Source: Comamonadaceae bacterium OS-4 (GTDB lineage: Bacteria; Pseudomonadota; Gammaproteobacteria; Burkholderiales; Burkholderiaceae_C). Taken from it: a stretch of 64,000 nucleotides of DNA. Shown here in pieces: positions 35,312-44,669 of this stretch (the stretch's first letter is position 1; each line of letters starts with the position of its first letter). The stretch covers positions 890,501-954,500 of the forward strand of contig AP026970.1 in the NCBI GenBank assembly GCA_027924025.1, read 5' to 3'. The notes under the pieces are model-generated. The model saw only the letters and a program-made list of their open reading frames with translations. It was not told the origin of the DNA and made no database searches. A program made the position numbers and the translations under genes.

Positions 35312-35641
35312 TTAAAGCTTTCCTTCGACGCTTGTGTCGATTGGTCCATTCACGAGGCCGCGAAAGCCGTAAATCATCCGGTCGCCGGCAATCTCCACCA
35401 GCTCCACGGTGCGTTGTTGGCCGGGCTCAAAGCGCACCGCCGAGCCGGAGGCGATGTTCAGGCGCATGCCTTGCGCCACCGCACGGTCAAAGCCGAGCGC
35501 GCCATTGGTCTCGGCAAAGTGGTAGTGCGAGCCGACCTGGATAGGCCGGTCCGACTGGTTCTGCACCACTACCGTCGCGGTGCGGCGGCCGGTGTTGAGC
35601 AGGTGTTCGCCGTCGTCAAGAAGGAGTTCGCCGGGGATCAT
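35312..35641 (-). CDS. ureB: urease beta subunit
   Basis: A 109-residue urease beta chain ([20 protein letters not shown], then [20 protein letters not shown] and [20 protein letters not shown]). I use ATG 35641. The longer open frame to 35812 lies inside ureJ. Structural subunit of the alpha-beta-gamma trimer, immediately upstream of ureC. Confidence 0.97.
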   Translation of the reverse strand: MIPGELLLDDGEHLLNTGRRTATVVVQNQSDRPIQVGSHYHFAETNGALGFDRAVAQGMRLNIASGSAVRFEPGQQRTVELVEIAGDRMIYGFRGLVNGPIDTSVEGKL

Positions 35642-35652
35642 GGGGCTGTCCT

Positions 35653-36255
35653 TCACGCCAGTTTCAACAAGAGCGCCATGCCTGACACTGCCACTGCAGC
35701 ACCGGTAGCGCGTGTGGTCCATGCTGGTGCAGCGCGCAAGGTCCAGCCCAATGCCACGCCAGTCAGGTGCAGCGCGATGGTGGTGGCAAACATGCCCGCC
35801 ACTGCGGCCCATGCGTTGCCGGTTGCCGCCAGTTCAGTACCATGCGCCAGCCCGTGGAACACCGCAAAGCCACCCACCAGAGCCATGGATGCCACAGCGT
35901 TCATGCCTTGGCGGGTCAGCACCAGCAGGCCCAGCGCCAGTACCGAGGCCGCCACTAGGGGCTCCACGACGGCGCCGCCCATGCCTTGCAGGCCCAGCAG
36001 AGCGCCCAGCACCAGCATGTTGGCAAAGGCGAGTGGCCCCCACAGCAAGGCGGGCCCGGCGCGGCGGGCCGACACGGCGCTCCAGATGCCCACAGCCAGC
36101 ATGGCCAGCAAGTGGTCCAAGCCGCCCAAGGGGTGTAGCAGGCCGGTCATGAAGCTGCTGTGGTTGTGCAATTCAGTGCCAATATGGGCGCTAGCGCTCG
36201 TAGATACTGCGCCGGCAGCTATCAAAAGAAGAGCGGATTTCAGGGTTTTGGACAT
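35653..36255 (-). CDS. ureJ: HupE/UreJ-family nickel-related membrane protein
   Basis: A 200-residue HupE/UreJ permease-like protein. After a signal peptide ([20 protein letters not shown]) comes the family's [20 protein letters not shown] with [16 protein letters not shown], and five or six membrane segments with a further [12 protein letters not shown]. These proteins are linked to nickel uptake in urease and hydrogenase operons. The signal-peptide codons coincide with a dispersed repeat (36187-36238). Between ureA and ureB on the minus strand. Confidence 0.92.
   Translation of the reverse strand: MSKTLKSALLLIAAGAVSTSASAHIGTELHNHSSFMTGLLHPLGGLDHLLAMLAVGIWSAVSARRAGPALLWGPLAFANMLVLGALLGLQGMGGAVVEPLVAASVLALGLLVLTRQGMNAVASMALVGGFAVFHGLAHGTELAATGNAWAAVAGMFATTIALHLTGVALGWTLRAAPAWTTRATGAAVAVSGMALLLKLA
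36187..36238 (-). repeat. dispersed GATAGCT-family repeat forming the UreJ signal peptide
   Basis: The minus strand reads CGCTCTTCTTTTGATAGCTG, then CCGGCGCAGTATC and GAGCGCTAGCGCC, in the same block order as intergenic copies. It is in frame with ureJ and encodes [17 protein letters not shown] up to the expected cleavage site. Confidence 0.78.
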
Positions 36256-36275
36256 GGCATTCTCCGGATAGGGGG

Positions 36276-36578
36276 TCAGACGATCGGCTGGTGGACAGTG
36301 ACGAGCTTGGTGCCGTCGGGGAAGGTGGCTTCGATCTGGATGTCCGGAATCATTTCGGCGATGCCGTCCATCACGTCGTCGCGGGTCAGCACGGCCCTGC
36401 CTTCGCTCATCAGTTGGGCCACGGTTTTGCCGTCGCGCGCGCCTTCCATCACGGCGCAGCTAATCAGGGCCACGGCCTCCGGGTAATTGAGTTTAAGGCC
36501 ACGGGCTTTGCGGCGCTCCGCCAGCAATCCGGCGGTAAACAGCATGAGCTTGTCTTTTTCACGAGGGGTCAGTTCCAT
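36276..36578 (-). CDS. ureA: urease gamma subunit
   Basis: A 100-residue urease gamma chain ([20 protein letters not shown], then [20 protein letters not shown] and [15 protein letters not shown]). I use ATG 36578, the universal start of this family. It is first in the operon ureA-ureJ-ureB-ureC-orf-ureE-ureF-ureG. A near-consensus sigma-54 promoter lies 37 bases upstream, so expression should need an enhancer-binding activator such as NtrC. Confidence 0.97.
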   Translation of the reverse strand: MELTPREKDKLMLFTAGLLAERRKARGLKLNYPEAVALISCAVMEGARDGKTVAQLMSEGRAVLTRDDVMDGIAEMIPDIQIEATFPDGTKLVTVHQPIV

Positions 36579-36614
36579 GGTCGGTCCGGTATGTCTGCAG
36601 ATGGTGCATCGTAA

Positions 36615-36629
36615 GCAAGCCCCGTGCCC
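36615..36629 (-). promoter_or_regulatory. sigma-54 promoter of the urease operon
   Basis: The minus strand reads GGGCACGGGGCTTGC, then T. Against TGGCACG-N4-TTGC only the first base differs, and the -24 GG and -12 GC are correctly spaced. Transcription would start about 26 bases before the ureA ATG. Confidence 0.8.
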
Positions 36630-36656
36630 TGTGGCGGTGCCATACGCCAAAGGTCG

Positions 36657-36671
36657 CATGCCGGTGGCATG
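36657..36671. promoter_or_regulatory. palindrome between ureA and the permease-kinase gene
   Basis: CATGCC and GGCATG around GGT. It lies upstream of the sigma-54 site and just ahead of the divergent gene, a place for an activator or repressor. The regulator is unknown. Confidence 0.4.
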
Positions 36672-36691
36672 GAAACTGCACCCTGCCAGCT

Positions 36692-39600
36692 GTGCCCATC
36701 GACCTACCGCCCCCACCGCCGCCCGAAGCGCCCGCCCAGCGGGTGGTCAAAATCCGCCGCGACTACAACAACTGGGTGGCCAGCGAGACCATGGAGGATT
36801 ACGCCTTGCGCTTCACGCCACAGCGCTTTCGCAAGTGGTCGGAGTGGCGGGTGGCGAACACGGCTTTCGGTGCGGCTTCCTTCCTGATTCTGGAAGCCGT
36901 GGGCGCTACCCTGCTGGTGCAATACGGCTTTGTGAACGCCTTCTGGGCGATTCTGATGACGGGGCTGGTGATCTTTCTGGCGGGTTTGCCCATCAGCGTA
37001 TACGCCGCCCGCTACGGGGTGGATATGGATTTGCTGACTCGCGGCGCGGGCTTTGGCTACATTGGTTCCACGCTCACTTCGCTCATCTACGCGTCGTTTA
37101 CCTTTATTTTTTTCGCGCTGGAGGCGGCCGTCATGGCCTATGCGCTGGAGCTGGCCTTGGACATTCCGCCCACCTGGGGCTACCTGATTTGCGCGGTGGT
37201 GGTGATCCCGCTGGTTACCCACGGGGTGTCCGCCATCAGCCGGCTGCAAATCTGGACGCAGCCTCTGTGGCTGATCATGCTCATCGTGCCGTTCGGCTTT
37301 GTTTTGGTGCGCGACCCGCAGGCCTTTGCGGGCATCACGCACTACGCTGGTGAGAAAGGCCCGGCGGGCGGCTTTGACCTGCACCTGTTTGGTGCCGCGC
37401 TCACGGTGGGCATTGCCCTCATGACCCAGATGGGCGAGCAGGCCGACTACCTGCGCTTTATGCCCCAGCGCACCGCAGCGAACCGGGTCTCCTGGTGGGC
37501 CGGGGTGTTGGTGGGCGGGCCCGGCTGGGTGGTGCTTGGCGTGATCAAAATGCTGGGCGGGGCATTTCTTGCCTACTTGGCTATTCAAGCAAGCGTCCCG
37601 ACCGATCGTGCGGTGGACCCGAACCAGATGTACCTCGCGGCCTACGAATACGTCTTCCCGACCTTGGGTTGGGCGGTGGCGGCGACGGCGGTGTTCGTGG
37701 TGATCTCGCAGCTCAAAATCAATGTCACCAACGCTTATGCCGGCTCGCTGGCGTGGAGCAACTTTTTCTCCCGCCTCACGCACAGCCACCCCGGGCGGGT
37801 GGTGTGGGTGCTGTTCAACAGCGTGATCGCCTTCATGCTGATGGAGATGAATGTGTTCCAAGCGCTGGGCGAGGTGTTGGGCCTGTACTCCAACATCGCC
37901 ATCGCCTGGATCATGGCGGTGGTGGCAGACCTCGTGATCAACAAGCCCCTTGGTCTCTCCCCCAAAGGCATTGAGTTCAAGCGGGCGCATCTGTATGACA
38001 TCAACCCCGTGGGCGTGGGCGCCATGGCCATGGCGTCCTTGCTGTCCATCTTGGCTTACCTGGGACTCTTCGGGGAACTGGCCAAGGCGTTCTCGGCGGT
38101 GGTTGCCCTGGTCACCGCCATGGTGACCTCGCCCTTGATTGCATGGTGGACCCAAGGCAAGTACTACCTTGCGCGCGCAAGTGACGGGAGTTTGGGTGGC
38201 AATCCGCTTTGCTCCGTGTCCCCCGCCTGCTGTGCAGGCTCCTCCTTGACCTCCGCAAAGCGCATCGCCACCCAAACTCCAGCGCCTGCAGGGACACCCC
38301 AAGTGCAGCGTTGCGTCATCTGCGAGCGCGAATACGAGGGGCCTGACATGGCCCATTGCCCGGCCTACCAGGGCGCGATTTGCTCGCTCTGCTGCACGCT
38401 GGATGCGCGCTGTGGCGACATGTGCAAACCACACGCCAACTTGGCGACCCAGTGGTCTGCCGCCTTGCGCTGGCTGCTGCCGCGCCGTGTATGGCCCTTT
38501 TTGGATACAGGGCTCGGGCACTTTTTGTTGTTGATGCTGGTGATCTTGCCGATCTTGGCCACCGTGTTTGCCATGTTCTACCAGCAAGAGATGGGCAACT
38601 TCGCGGTCTGGGCCGAGCACCGCGACAGCGTGGCAGTCGCGCTGCGCGCGGGTTTCAGCAAAACCTTTGCGGCGCTTTTGTTGATGTCGTGCATCGTGGC
38701 GTGGTGGCTGGTGCTGGCGCACAAGAGCCGCCAAGTGGCGCAAGAAGAGTCCAACCGCCAAAGTCATTTGTTGCTGCAAGAGATCGAGTCGCACCGCCAG
38801 ACGGATATTGCCTTGCAAGAAGCCAAGCGGGTGGCCGAGCAGGCGCGCCTCGCCGCGGAAGCAGCCAACCAGGCCAAGAGCCGCTATATCAGCGCCATCA
38901 GCCATGAGCTGCGCACGCCGCTCAACAGCATCTTGGGCTATGCCCAGTTGATGGGGGAGGATGCGGCCATTCCACCCCACCGCAAGCAAGCGGTGAGTGT
39001 GATCAAGCGCGGCGGTGAGCACCTTCTCTCGCTGATCGAGGGCACGCTGGATATGGCCCACATCGAGAGCGGCAAGCTCACCCTGAATGTGAAGCCGATG
39101 CAGTTTGCCAACGGCATGGCAGAGCTCGCCGGCATGTTTGAGTTACAGGCTGCCGGCAAGGGGCTGCAGTTTCACTTCGAAGTGGTGGGCAATGTGCCCG
39201 AGTGGGTGCGGGCCGACGAGAAGCGCCTGCGCCAGATCTGTATCAACCTGCTGGGCAATGCCATCAAGTTCACCGCAGCGGGCAGCGTGCGCCTGGTGCT
39301 GCGCTATGCCCGCGAGATGGCGCACATCGAGATCCATGACACCGGCCCCGGGATGCGCACCGAAGAGTTGGATCGGATTTTTGAACCTTTCACCCGGGGC
39401 TCCACCGCGGCATCCGGGGTGGCGGTTGCGTCTGGCGGCTCAGGCCTGGGGCTCACGATAGCCAAGATGCTGACCGACCTGATGGGGGGCGAGCTCACTG
39501 CCAGCAGCGTGCCCGGTCAGGGCAGTGTGTTTAAAGTGCGCCTGTTTTTGCCGGAGCTGCACATGCCAGCCGGCGCAACCCGCCCGCCAGCGCGCGCCGG

Positions 39601-40303
39601 CAAAACCCGGCTGGCTTATGCCGGTGCACGGCGCAAGGTGCTGGTGGTCGACAACGAAGAGGCCGACCGCGAGCTCTTGGTGAGCCTGCTGCAGCCTTTG
39701 GGTTTTGATGTGCGTACCGCTGCCAGCGGCCACGACGGGTTGGACCTGATGGCGGCCGGACTGCAGCCCGATGTGGTGTTACTCGATTTGGCCATGCCCG
39801 GCATTGATGGCTGGGAGACTTTGCGCCGCATCCGCTCCAACCCGGCGCTGGGGGGCAGCCAGCCGCAGGTCGCCATCGTGTCTGCCAACGCGTTTGATCG
39901 GGGGCTGGACAACGGGCTGGGCTTGCCACCGGAAGACTTCATCGTCAAACCCGTGCGCCACAGCGAGTTGCTGGACTGGCTGGAGCGCCGGCTGGAGTTG
40001 GTGTGGGTGGAAAAACCAACGGTAGAGGTTTCCACGCAGTCCGCCCCGAGTGTGGCCCAAGATATGCAGCCTGTGGCAGTGGGAGTGTTGCCCGCTATTG
40101 CCTGCCGCGCCTTGCTGGAAGTGGCGCGCCTGGGTTACTACCGGGGCGTTTTGAACCAGCTGCAAAGCCTGCAGGTGCAGCACCCCGAGTGCGCGGCCTT
40201 CATTGCGCAGCAGGAGGCGCTGGCCCGCCAGTACCAGTTTGAGACCATGGCCGAACAATTGCAGAAAGTGCTCGATGCAAGCCCCGCAGATGAACTCCGT
40301 TGA
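36692..40303 (+). CDS. NCS1-type permease fused to hybrid histidine kinase
   Basis: A 1203-residue membrane protein starting at GTG 36692. Residues about 30-490 are a twelve-helix purine-cytosine permease (NCS1) domain ([55 protein letters not shown]). About 495-535 is read from a hairpin repeat. A Cys-rich module with C541, C544, C556, C564, C567, C568, C574 and C578 may bind zinc. Two more membrane helices (about 605-630, 660-680) and a coil lead to HisKA ([10 protein letters not shown]738), HATPase (N856, [18 protein letters not shown]) and a receiver with Asp1032 ([10 protein letters not shown]), then a helical tail. The plan recalls CbrA/CrbS transporter-kinases, which use an SLC5 domain. 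It is divergent from ureA, so I infer sensing of a nucleobase or related nitrogen compound. Confidence 0.87.
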   Translation: MPIDLPPPPPPEAPAQRVVKIRRDYNNWVASETMEDYALRFTPQRFRKWSEWRVANTAFGAASFLILEAVGATLLVQYGFVNAFWAILMTGLVIFLAGLPISVYAARYGVDMDLLTRGAGFGYIGSTLTSLIYASFTFIFFALEAAVMAYALELALDIPPTWGYLICAVVVIPLVTHGVSAISRLQIWTQPLWLIMLIVPFGFVLVRDPQAFAGITHYAGEKGPAGGFDLHLFGAALTVGIALMTQMGEQADYLRFMPQRTAANRVSWWAGVLVGGPGWVVLGVIKMLGGAFLAYLAIQASVPTDRAVDPNQMYLAAYEYVFPTLGWAVAATAVFVVISQLKINVTNAYAGSLAWSNFFSRLTHSHPGRVVWVLFNSVIAFMLMEMNVFQALGEVLGLYSNIAIAWIMAVVADLVINKPLGLSPKGIEFKRAHLYDINPVGVGAMAMASLLSILAYLGLFGELAKAFSAVVALVTAMVTSPLIAWWTQGKYYLARASDGSLGGNPLCSVSPACCAGSSLTSAKRIATQTPAPAGTPQVQRCVICEREYEGPDMAHCPAYQGAICSLCCTLDARCGDMCKPHANLATQWSAALRWLLPRRVWPFLDTGLGHFLLLMLVILPILATVFAMFYQQEMGNFAVWAEHRDSVAVALRAGFSKTFAALLLMSCIVAWWLVLAHKSRQVAQEESNRQSHLLLQEIESHRQTDIALQEAKRVAEQARLAAEAANQAKSRYISAISHELRTPLNSILGYAQLMGEDAAIPPHRKQAVSVIKRGGEHLLSLIEGTLDMAHIESGKLTLNVKPMQFANGMAELAGMFELQAAGKGLQFHFEVVGNVPEWVRADEKRLRQICINLLGNAIKFTAAGSVRLVLRYAREMAHIEIHDTGPGMRTEELDRIFEPFTRGSTAASGVAVASGGSGLGLTIAKMLTDLMGGELTASSVPGQGSVFKVRLFLPELHMPAGATRPPARAGKTRLAYAGARRKVLVVDNEEADRELLVSLLQPLGFDVRTAASGHDGLDLMAAGLQPDVVLLDLAMPGIDGWETLRRIRSNPALGGSQPQVAIVSANAFDRGLDNGLGLPPEDFIVKPVRHSELLDWLERRLELVWVEKPTVEVSTQSAPSVAQDMQPVAVGVLPAIACRALLEVARLGYYRGVLNQLQSLQVQHPECAAFIAQQEALARQYQFETMAEQLQKVLDASPADELR
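38188..38279 (+). repeat. 92-bp hairpin repeat, copy 2, in frame inside the permease-kinase gene
   Basis: Arms at 38188-38212 and 38255-38279 pair with two mismatches. The core CCGCTTTGCTCCGTGTCCCC matches the reverse strand of copy 1 (16371-16452) almost base for base. It is read in frame as [16 protein letters not shown], then [16 protein letters not shown], between the last permease helix and the Cys-rich module. Confidence 0.85.
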
Positions 40304-41282
40304 CCTGAGTGATGCCGCCCGTCTGGATGGCACGCTGGACCGTGCCAACAGCGACGTAGTGCTCATAGTGGACGACGTGCCCGATAACCTTTCTGTGCTG
40401 CATGACGCACTGGATGAATCCGGCTACACGGTGTTGATTGCCACCTCCGGCGAGGCCGCCCTGATGCGCGCCATACAGGCACTGCCCGACGTGATTTTGC
40501 TGGACGCCATGATGCCCGGCATGGATGGTTTTGAGGTGGCACGCCGGCTCAAGGCGGCGCCGCAAACCACGCATATCCCCATCATCTTTATGACCGGCCT
40601 CACCGAGACCGAATACCTGGTGGCTGCGCTGGAGAGCGGCGGGGTGGACTATGTGACCAAGCCGATCAAGCCCAAAGAGGTACTGGCCCGCATGGGGGTG
40701 CACCTGGCCGGCGCGCGCGAGCGCCGCCAGACCCGCAATGCGCTCGACGCCTTTGGCTACGCCACCATCACGGTGCGCGCTGCTGACGGCTGCCTGATGT
40801 GGCAAACGCCGTTGGCGCGCGAGCTGCTGGAGCGCTACTGTGGCACCCAAGCCCCGACCACACCGCCCGAAGTGTTGGGCTGGTTGCAGGCCTGCCTGCA
40901 AACCGTGGCCCGGGGCGACGAGCCGGCCAAGCTGAGCCTGGAGCGCGGCCCCAAGCGGCTGACCTTTCGCCTGCATCAGCAGATCGGCGACAGCGATGCC
41001 GGTGGCGACTGGCTCATCGTGATGCGGGAGGTGTCTGACACCGCGGTGATCGAGGCCATGAGCCTGTCCTTCAAGCTCACCGCCAAAGAGGCCGAGGTCT
41101 TGTACTGGGTGGTCAAAGGCAAAACCAACAAAGACATTGGCGACATTCTGGGCAGCAGCCCGATGACCGTCAAAAAGCACCTCGAGCGCGTGTTCGTGAA
41201 GCTCGGTGTGGAAACCCGCACCGCCGCTGCCGGCATGGCCATGAGCCGCATCCGGCAGCTGCATCCGCTTTTTGAATGGTAG
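40275..41282 (+). CDS. LuxR-type response regulator, partner of the permease-kinase
   Basis: A 335-residue receiver plus LuxR helix-turn-helix protein. The receiver has the acidic pair in VVLIVDDVPDN, phospho-acceptor Asp77 in VILLDAMMPGMDG, Thr in IIFMTGL and Lys in DYVTKPIKP. A middle PAS-like region follows, and the C-terminal HTH is LTAKEAEVLYWVVKGKTNKD with SSPMTVKKHLERVFVKLGVE. The start overlaps the kinase gene by 29 bases (ATG 40275; 40290 also possible), so the two are translationally coupled. The part from 40486 to 41268 is duplicated almost perfectly at 45000-45782. Confidence 0.88.
   Translation: MQAPQMNSVDLSDAARLDGTLDRANSDVVLIVDDVPDNLSVLHDALDESGYTVLIATSGEAALMRAIQALPDVILLDAMMPGMDGFEVARRLKAAPQTTHIPIIFMTGLTETEYLVAALESGGVDYVTKPIKPKEVLARMGVHLAGARERRQTRNALDAFGYATITVRAADGCLMWQTPLARELLERYCGTQAPTTPPEVLGWLQACLQTVARGDEPAKLSLERGPKRLTFRLHQQIGDSDAGGDWLIVMREVSDTAVIEAMSLSFKLTAKEAEVLYWVVKGKTNKDIGDILGSSPMTVKKHLERVFVKLGVETRTAAAGMAMSRIRQLHPLFEW
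40486..41268 (+). repeat. 783-bp long direct repeat, left copy
   Basis: Matches 45000-45782 with two base differences that I can see (giving Ile to Thr and Gln to Arg). It covers the response-regulator gene from the phospho-acceptor region to just before its stop. The offset is 4514 bases. Confidence 0.92.
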
Positions 41283-41649
41283 GAAGCGGAATTGTTGGCA
41301 AAATGCTGGATGTAAAGTGAGCATGGTTGTACGACTAGTTCCTGCTACTACTGCCCCATCCCCACCGCTGCCCGTCCTGCGAATCTGCACTTGCATCCGA
41401 ACTCGGTTGGGACAGCGTGTGACAAACGCAAGCTCTACAACCCGAGCCATCCCACAAGCACCCTGCTGTACCAAACCTTTCCTGAACACTTCGAGATTTA
41501 GCTAGAACTCTCCAGCGCTGTCCAGTTCGAAGGCTAGTGCGACGATCACACCCCAAGACCCACGTTCGCTGAGTGTTTTGCAAACACCTCAAATGCGGGA
41601 TCTTCGCCCACGGTTTTGCCCGCGCCCGCATTGACGATTGTGGACATGA
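41283..41649. other. island left edge without an intact gene
   Basis: About 370 bases between the response regulator stop and the broken LytTR-type gene. On the minus strand a short protein-like stretch (MSTIVNAGAGKTVGEDPAFE, near 41600-41646) follows the broken regulator but stops after about 32 codons. I do not recognise it. Base composition falls from about here. No promoter, RNA or insertion-sequence end is apparent. Confidence 0.5.
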
Positions 41650-41941
41650 CTATTTCGTGGCCTTCTCCTCGTAAATGCTTCTAGTGCCTACGCGTCAAAT
41701 GTCGTAACAAAGATAATACGCGCGGGCTCATAAGCGCGCGGGCCACCTGAAAACCAGTGAGACCCGGCATGCGGACGGCCAAGAGTGTGATGTCAGGCTT
41801 CAGGGTCTCAATTTGTGACAAAGCGCTCGGACCATCGTCAGACTCTCCAATGATTTGCAAGCTAGGCCAAAGCTGTTGAAGTCGGTCACGTAACTACTCC
41901 CGCATGTTGGGCTCTTCATCTGCAATGAGTGCTGTGGTCAT
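41650..41941 (-). pseudogene. degraded LytTR/AlgR-type response regulator receiver
   Basis: From an ATG at 41941 the minus strand reads MTTALIADEEPNMRE, a stop (TAG, 41896-41894), then LRDRLQQLWPSLQIIGESDD and LKPDITLLAVRMPGLTGFQV. This is clearly a receiver domain of the LytTR regulator type, but with the acidic pair altered and the phospho-acceptor Asp replaced by Ala (LAVRMPG). Further on, a frameshift is needed to read IIFVTTFDA, then another stop, then ALEAFT. The output domain is missing. At least two stops and one frameshift show an old remnant. Confidence 0.8.
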
Positions 41942-41970
41942 CAATGATTGGCTTCCAAATAGAACTAAAG

Positions 41971-43431
41971 TTAGAAGTTGGTTGACTGCAAAAGCGCAAC
42001 AGCGTCTGGAATTTCCTTCCATTCGAATGCCAATTTGGCTTTGACGGACACCCTGGCATCGCCTGCCTGCTCAATGTTCCAGTCGGCAATTCCGAAGGTG
42101 CGCTCAAAGGCTAAAACCTTTTTGCCCGTACTCAGGTCGGTGACATAAAGTTTCCTCAAACCATCTTCAAGGGTGAAAGCTACGGGCCCGCTAGGAGTAC
42201 CTACCCAATTGACCAACCAGTAATAGTGAGAGTTGTTTTTCATTCCATCCGTTCCGAATACCGACTCGAATGTCTGTGCCTTCTGGCAATCGCTGATAGC
42301 CCAGTTAACCTGGCGACACTGCGACATCAGCGTTACCTGCTTGCCGTCGGCCGCAACGTTTATCGGGAAGAGTTTTCCGGTAGAGACGTTCATCAGGAAA
42401 TAGTCTTCTTTCTTGTTAACACCAAGAATGGATCCAATTGCCTTCGCCGAACTGAAAAGACCTGCAACTGGGTCGTTTCCACCAGTAGCGCCTTCTTTCT
42501 CCAATAGGACATAGCCAGTTGCACCAACATTGCCATGTTGAAGCGGGGTGATGAAATAGCCATCTGGAATGGCAACAGACTGAACTCCCTTCCCACTTTG
42601 ATAGCGAAAAGCTGAAGAACTCCGTCCCACCAGAAAGCCGTCAGAAAGCAACGACAGCGTTGAGCCGGAGAGTTGTTTGCCGGTTGTTGTTTGAAGCTCC
42701 CAGCCCGAGCGACCTTGATTACCAGATGCGATAACCAACGGTTGCGAATTGGGCGCTGCTGAAATTGTTTTGATAGTAACTCCTCGGGACGTTCTTACTG
42801 CGTATGTGATGAAGCCCGAGTTGACATCAAAGGCATAGTTGAAGATGGTTCCTTCGGGATCCAGGACGGGGCGCCCATTGATATCAAAACCGTCTCTTCG
42901 CCCCTTTATTGACAGCGGGTAATTCGTTTTTTGCCAGGAGCTAATTTCTCTGGCGAGTTGCTCTTCCGATGCGGCACTTGCTGCAGGAACGGATGGCTGT
43001 GGGCGTGGTGCTTCAAATGCAGGAGACACGTTACCCGATGCAATTACCTGCATTGCCCCGGCCGCACCCGTGAATTTCGCAATTTGTTCGCGCATGCTGT
43101 GGACGGACAGCCGCGCCTGCTCAGGAGAAAACTGCACACCACTAGTCGCGTACTGACGTCGAGACGCCTCCACAAAACTTTTCTCCTGGGGCGTCCATTC
43201 AGACTCTGGAATTCCGCGGGTAGCGGAATTTTGTTTCTGACGCATTTGCTGCACGGCAATACTAGCCTGCTCGTTGGTGTATTGAATTCCTTGCTGCTGA
43301 TAGAGATTCTTCGCGTTTTCCACGAATTGCCGTTCAGAAGGGGTCCATTGGTCTGCTGGAATGCCCTGTGCGAATGCGCACAAGGTTGCAACTAAAAGTG
43401 CGGAAAGGAGTAAGTGCTTTTGAATAGACAT
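41971..43431 (-). CDS. secreted protein of unknown function with duplicated N-terminal motif
   Basis: A 486-residue protein with a signal peptide (LLLSALLVATLCAFAQG). Two tandem copies of a roughly 45-residue unit follow: GIPADQWTPSERQFVENAKN with YTNEQASIAVQQMRQKQ, and GIPESEWTPQEKSFVEASRR with FSPEQARLSVHSMREQ. After a linker come about 300 residues rich in short strands (FNYAFDVNSGFITYAVRTSR, YYWLVNWVGTPSGPVAFTLE), perhaps a propeller-like fold. No catalytic motif is apparent and I recognise no family. GC content is well below its flanks. Second gene behind the proposed c-di-GMP riboswitch (65-base gap). Confidence 0.75.
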   Translation of the reverse strand: MSIQKHLLLSALLVATLCAFAQGIPADQWTPSERQFVENAKNLYQQQGIQYTNEQASIAVQQMRQKQNSATRGIPESEWTPQEKSFVEASRRQYATSGVQFSPEQARLSVHSMREQIAKFTGAAGAMQVIASGNVSPAFEAPRPQPSVPAASAASEEQLAREISSWQKTNYPLSIKGRRDGFDINGRPVLDPEGTIFNYAFDVNSGFITYAVRTSRGVTIKTISAAPNSQPLVIASGNQGRSGWELQTTTGKQLSGSTLSLLSDGFLVGRSSSAFRYQSGKGVQSVAIPDGYFITPLQHGNVGATGYVLLEKEGATGGNDPVAGLFSSAKAIGSILGVNKKEDYFLMNVSTGKLFPINVAADGKQVTLMSQCRQVNWAISDCQKAQTFESVFGTDGMKNNSHYYWLVNWVGTPSGPVAFTLEDGLRKLYVTDLSTGKKVLAFERTFGIADWNIEQAGDARVSVKAKLAFEWKEIPDAVALLQSTNF

Positions 43432-43496
43432 GATTTTGGTAAACCAATTAATAAATGTATTTAAGTTGGACAGGCGGCTTAATGAATGTCAAAGGT

Positions 43497-44594
43497 TCAG
43501 AGACCACAGGCATTTGTTGTGGTGTCCCACTCCCAGTTACTGTTGAATGGGTTGAACTTGCGCTGCGCCTTCCAACGTTCGGTAGTTCCGTCGGGAAACC
43601 TTCTTAAGCAGCTACCGTTGACGCAATCGTTTGTGCAGGAGCTTCTTTTTACCTGACGCGTTGTAGAGGTTGTTGACTTCTGTAAGGGCTTCGGGGTCCG
43701 AGAGTTTTGCGCCTGCGGAAGCGGTATACCGTCCTCTCTGCTTGCAGAAAAATTGTCTAGCAATCCTTCACTGGTCCATTCTTCGTTCAATAGCTCACCT
43801 AGAGCTACTTCTGCTACAAGGCGCTTGCACGCTTCAATGTCCCCGCCCTTTTGAAGTCGGACATATCCAGTCGTATACCCAGGCCAGCGGAAACTCCGCG
43901 AATCAGGACTGCGTCCGGTGACTCCAGCAAACGCTACGCACATAGAGTCGCCACCAGAAAACTGGATGGCCGCTGCATATATAGCGCTCTGTACATAACG
44001 ATAGTCAAAGGCAGCACCAAACTCATGTCTATGGATGATGTCGAAGAGGGATTGTTTATTCTCTTTCGTGATTCCCTCTGCGTAGAGTTGTGCTGTCGTC
44101 GTCGATGGCGGTTCAATTTTTCGAACTCCTCCGGGAGATGCGGTTGAATCAATGCCATCGAGTACCGTGCTGAGGCTCGCATTGTTCATTTTTTCAATTG
44201 CACTTTTGAGTTCTTCTTCGACGCAGTCTCCCTTGGCCCAATTTCCGTCGGTCTGAGTTTGGAACGCAGAGAATCTATACGCTGGCAAGCGTGGATTTCT
44301 GTCTTTGGGCGTAGCCTGAGTGAGTCCGACCATGGCATAGCAAGCCTTTTTTCCATCGAATTTGCTGGTTATTGCAAATACAGCTAGCTTTCTTTGATCA
44401 ATTTCTGCTTTGATGCCTGAATTCAGATTTTCAGCCAGGTAACTGCTGAGTGCTTGGTCGGTATACGAAGTGAAGTTTGCTATTGGTATCGGGGTCTCCG
44501 CCTGCGAGGCTCCCGCTCCGATCAGGAATGTGATCGCGATTGCGCCATTCAATGCCTGCTTGTATCCAAGCAATTTAGCAATTGCAAATGTCAT
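43497..44594 (-). CDS. secreted Cys-containing protein of unknown function
   Basis: A 365-residue protein with an N-terminal signal sequence (NGAIAITFLIGAGASQAETP). The first part has KKACYAMVGLTQATPKDRNP and the middle a related MCVAFAGVTGRSPDSRSFRW, suggesting two repeats of one fold. The C-terminus is basic and Cys-rich (SSCTNDCVNGSCLRRFPDGT, then WKAQRKFNPFNSNWEWDTTT). I know no family. AAAGGGGG precedes ATG 44594, and a GEMM-like riboswitch lies 76 bases further upstream. Low GC, likely acquired with its neighbour. Confidence 0.75.
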   Translation of the reverse strand: MTFAIAKLLGYKQALNGAIAITFLIGAGASQAETPIPIANFTSYTDQALSSYLAENLNSGIKAEIDQRKLAVFAITSKFDGKKACYAMVGLTQATPKDRNPRLPAYRFSAFQTQTDGNWAKGDCVEEELKSAIEKMNNASLSTVLDGIDSTASPGGVRKIEPPSTTTAQLYAEGITKENKQSLFDIIHRHEFGAAFDYRYVQSAIYAAAIQFSGGDSMCVAFAGVTGRSPDSRSFRWPGYTTGYVRLQKGGDIEACKRLVAEVALGELLNEEWTSEGLLDNFSASREDGIPLPQAQNSRTPKPLQKSTTSTTRQVKRSSCTNDCVNGSCLRRFPDGTTERWKAQRKFNPFNSNWEWDTTTNACGL

Positions 44595-44669
44595 TTATCC
44601 CCCTTTGAAAATCAAAACACCTAGGCTTTGACACAAAGAGCGGATGGAACTTGGTTGTGAGCTAATACC

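Noticed and set aside
36704..39061. 785-residue minus-strand frame opposite the permease-kinase
   Set aside because: A His/Gln/Arg-rich shadow frame typical of high-GC antisense. The plus-strand reading has clear domains.
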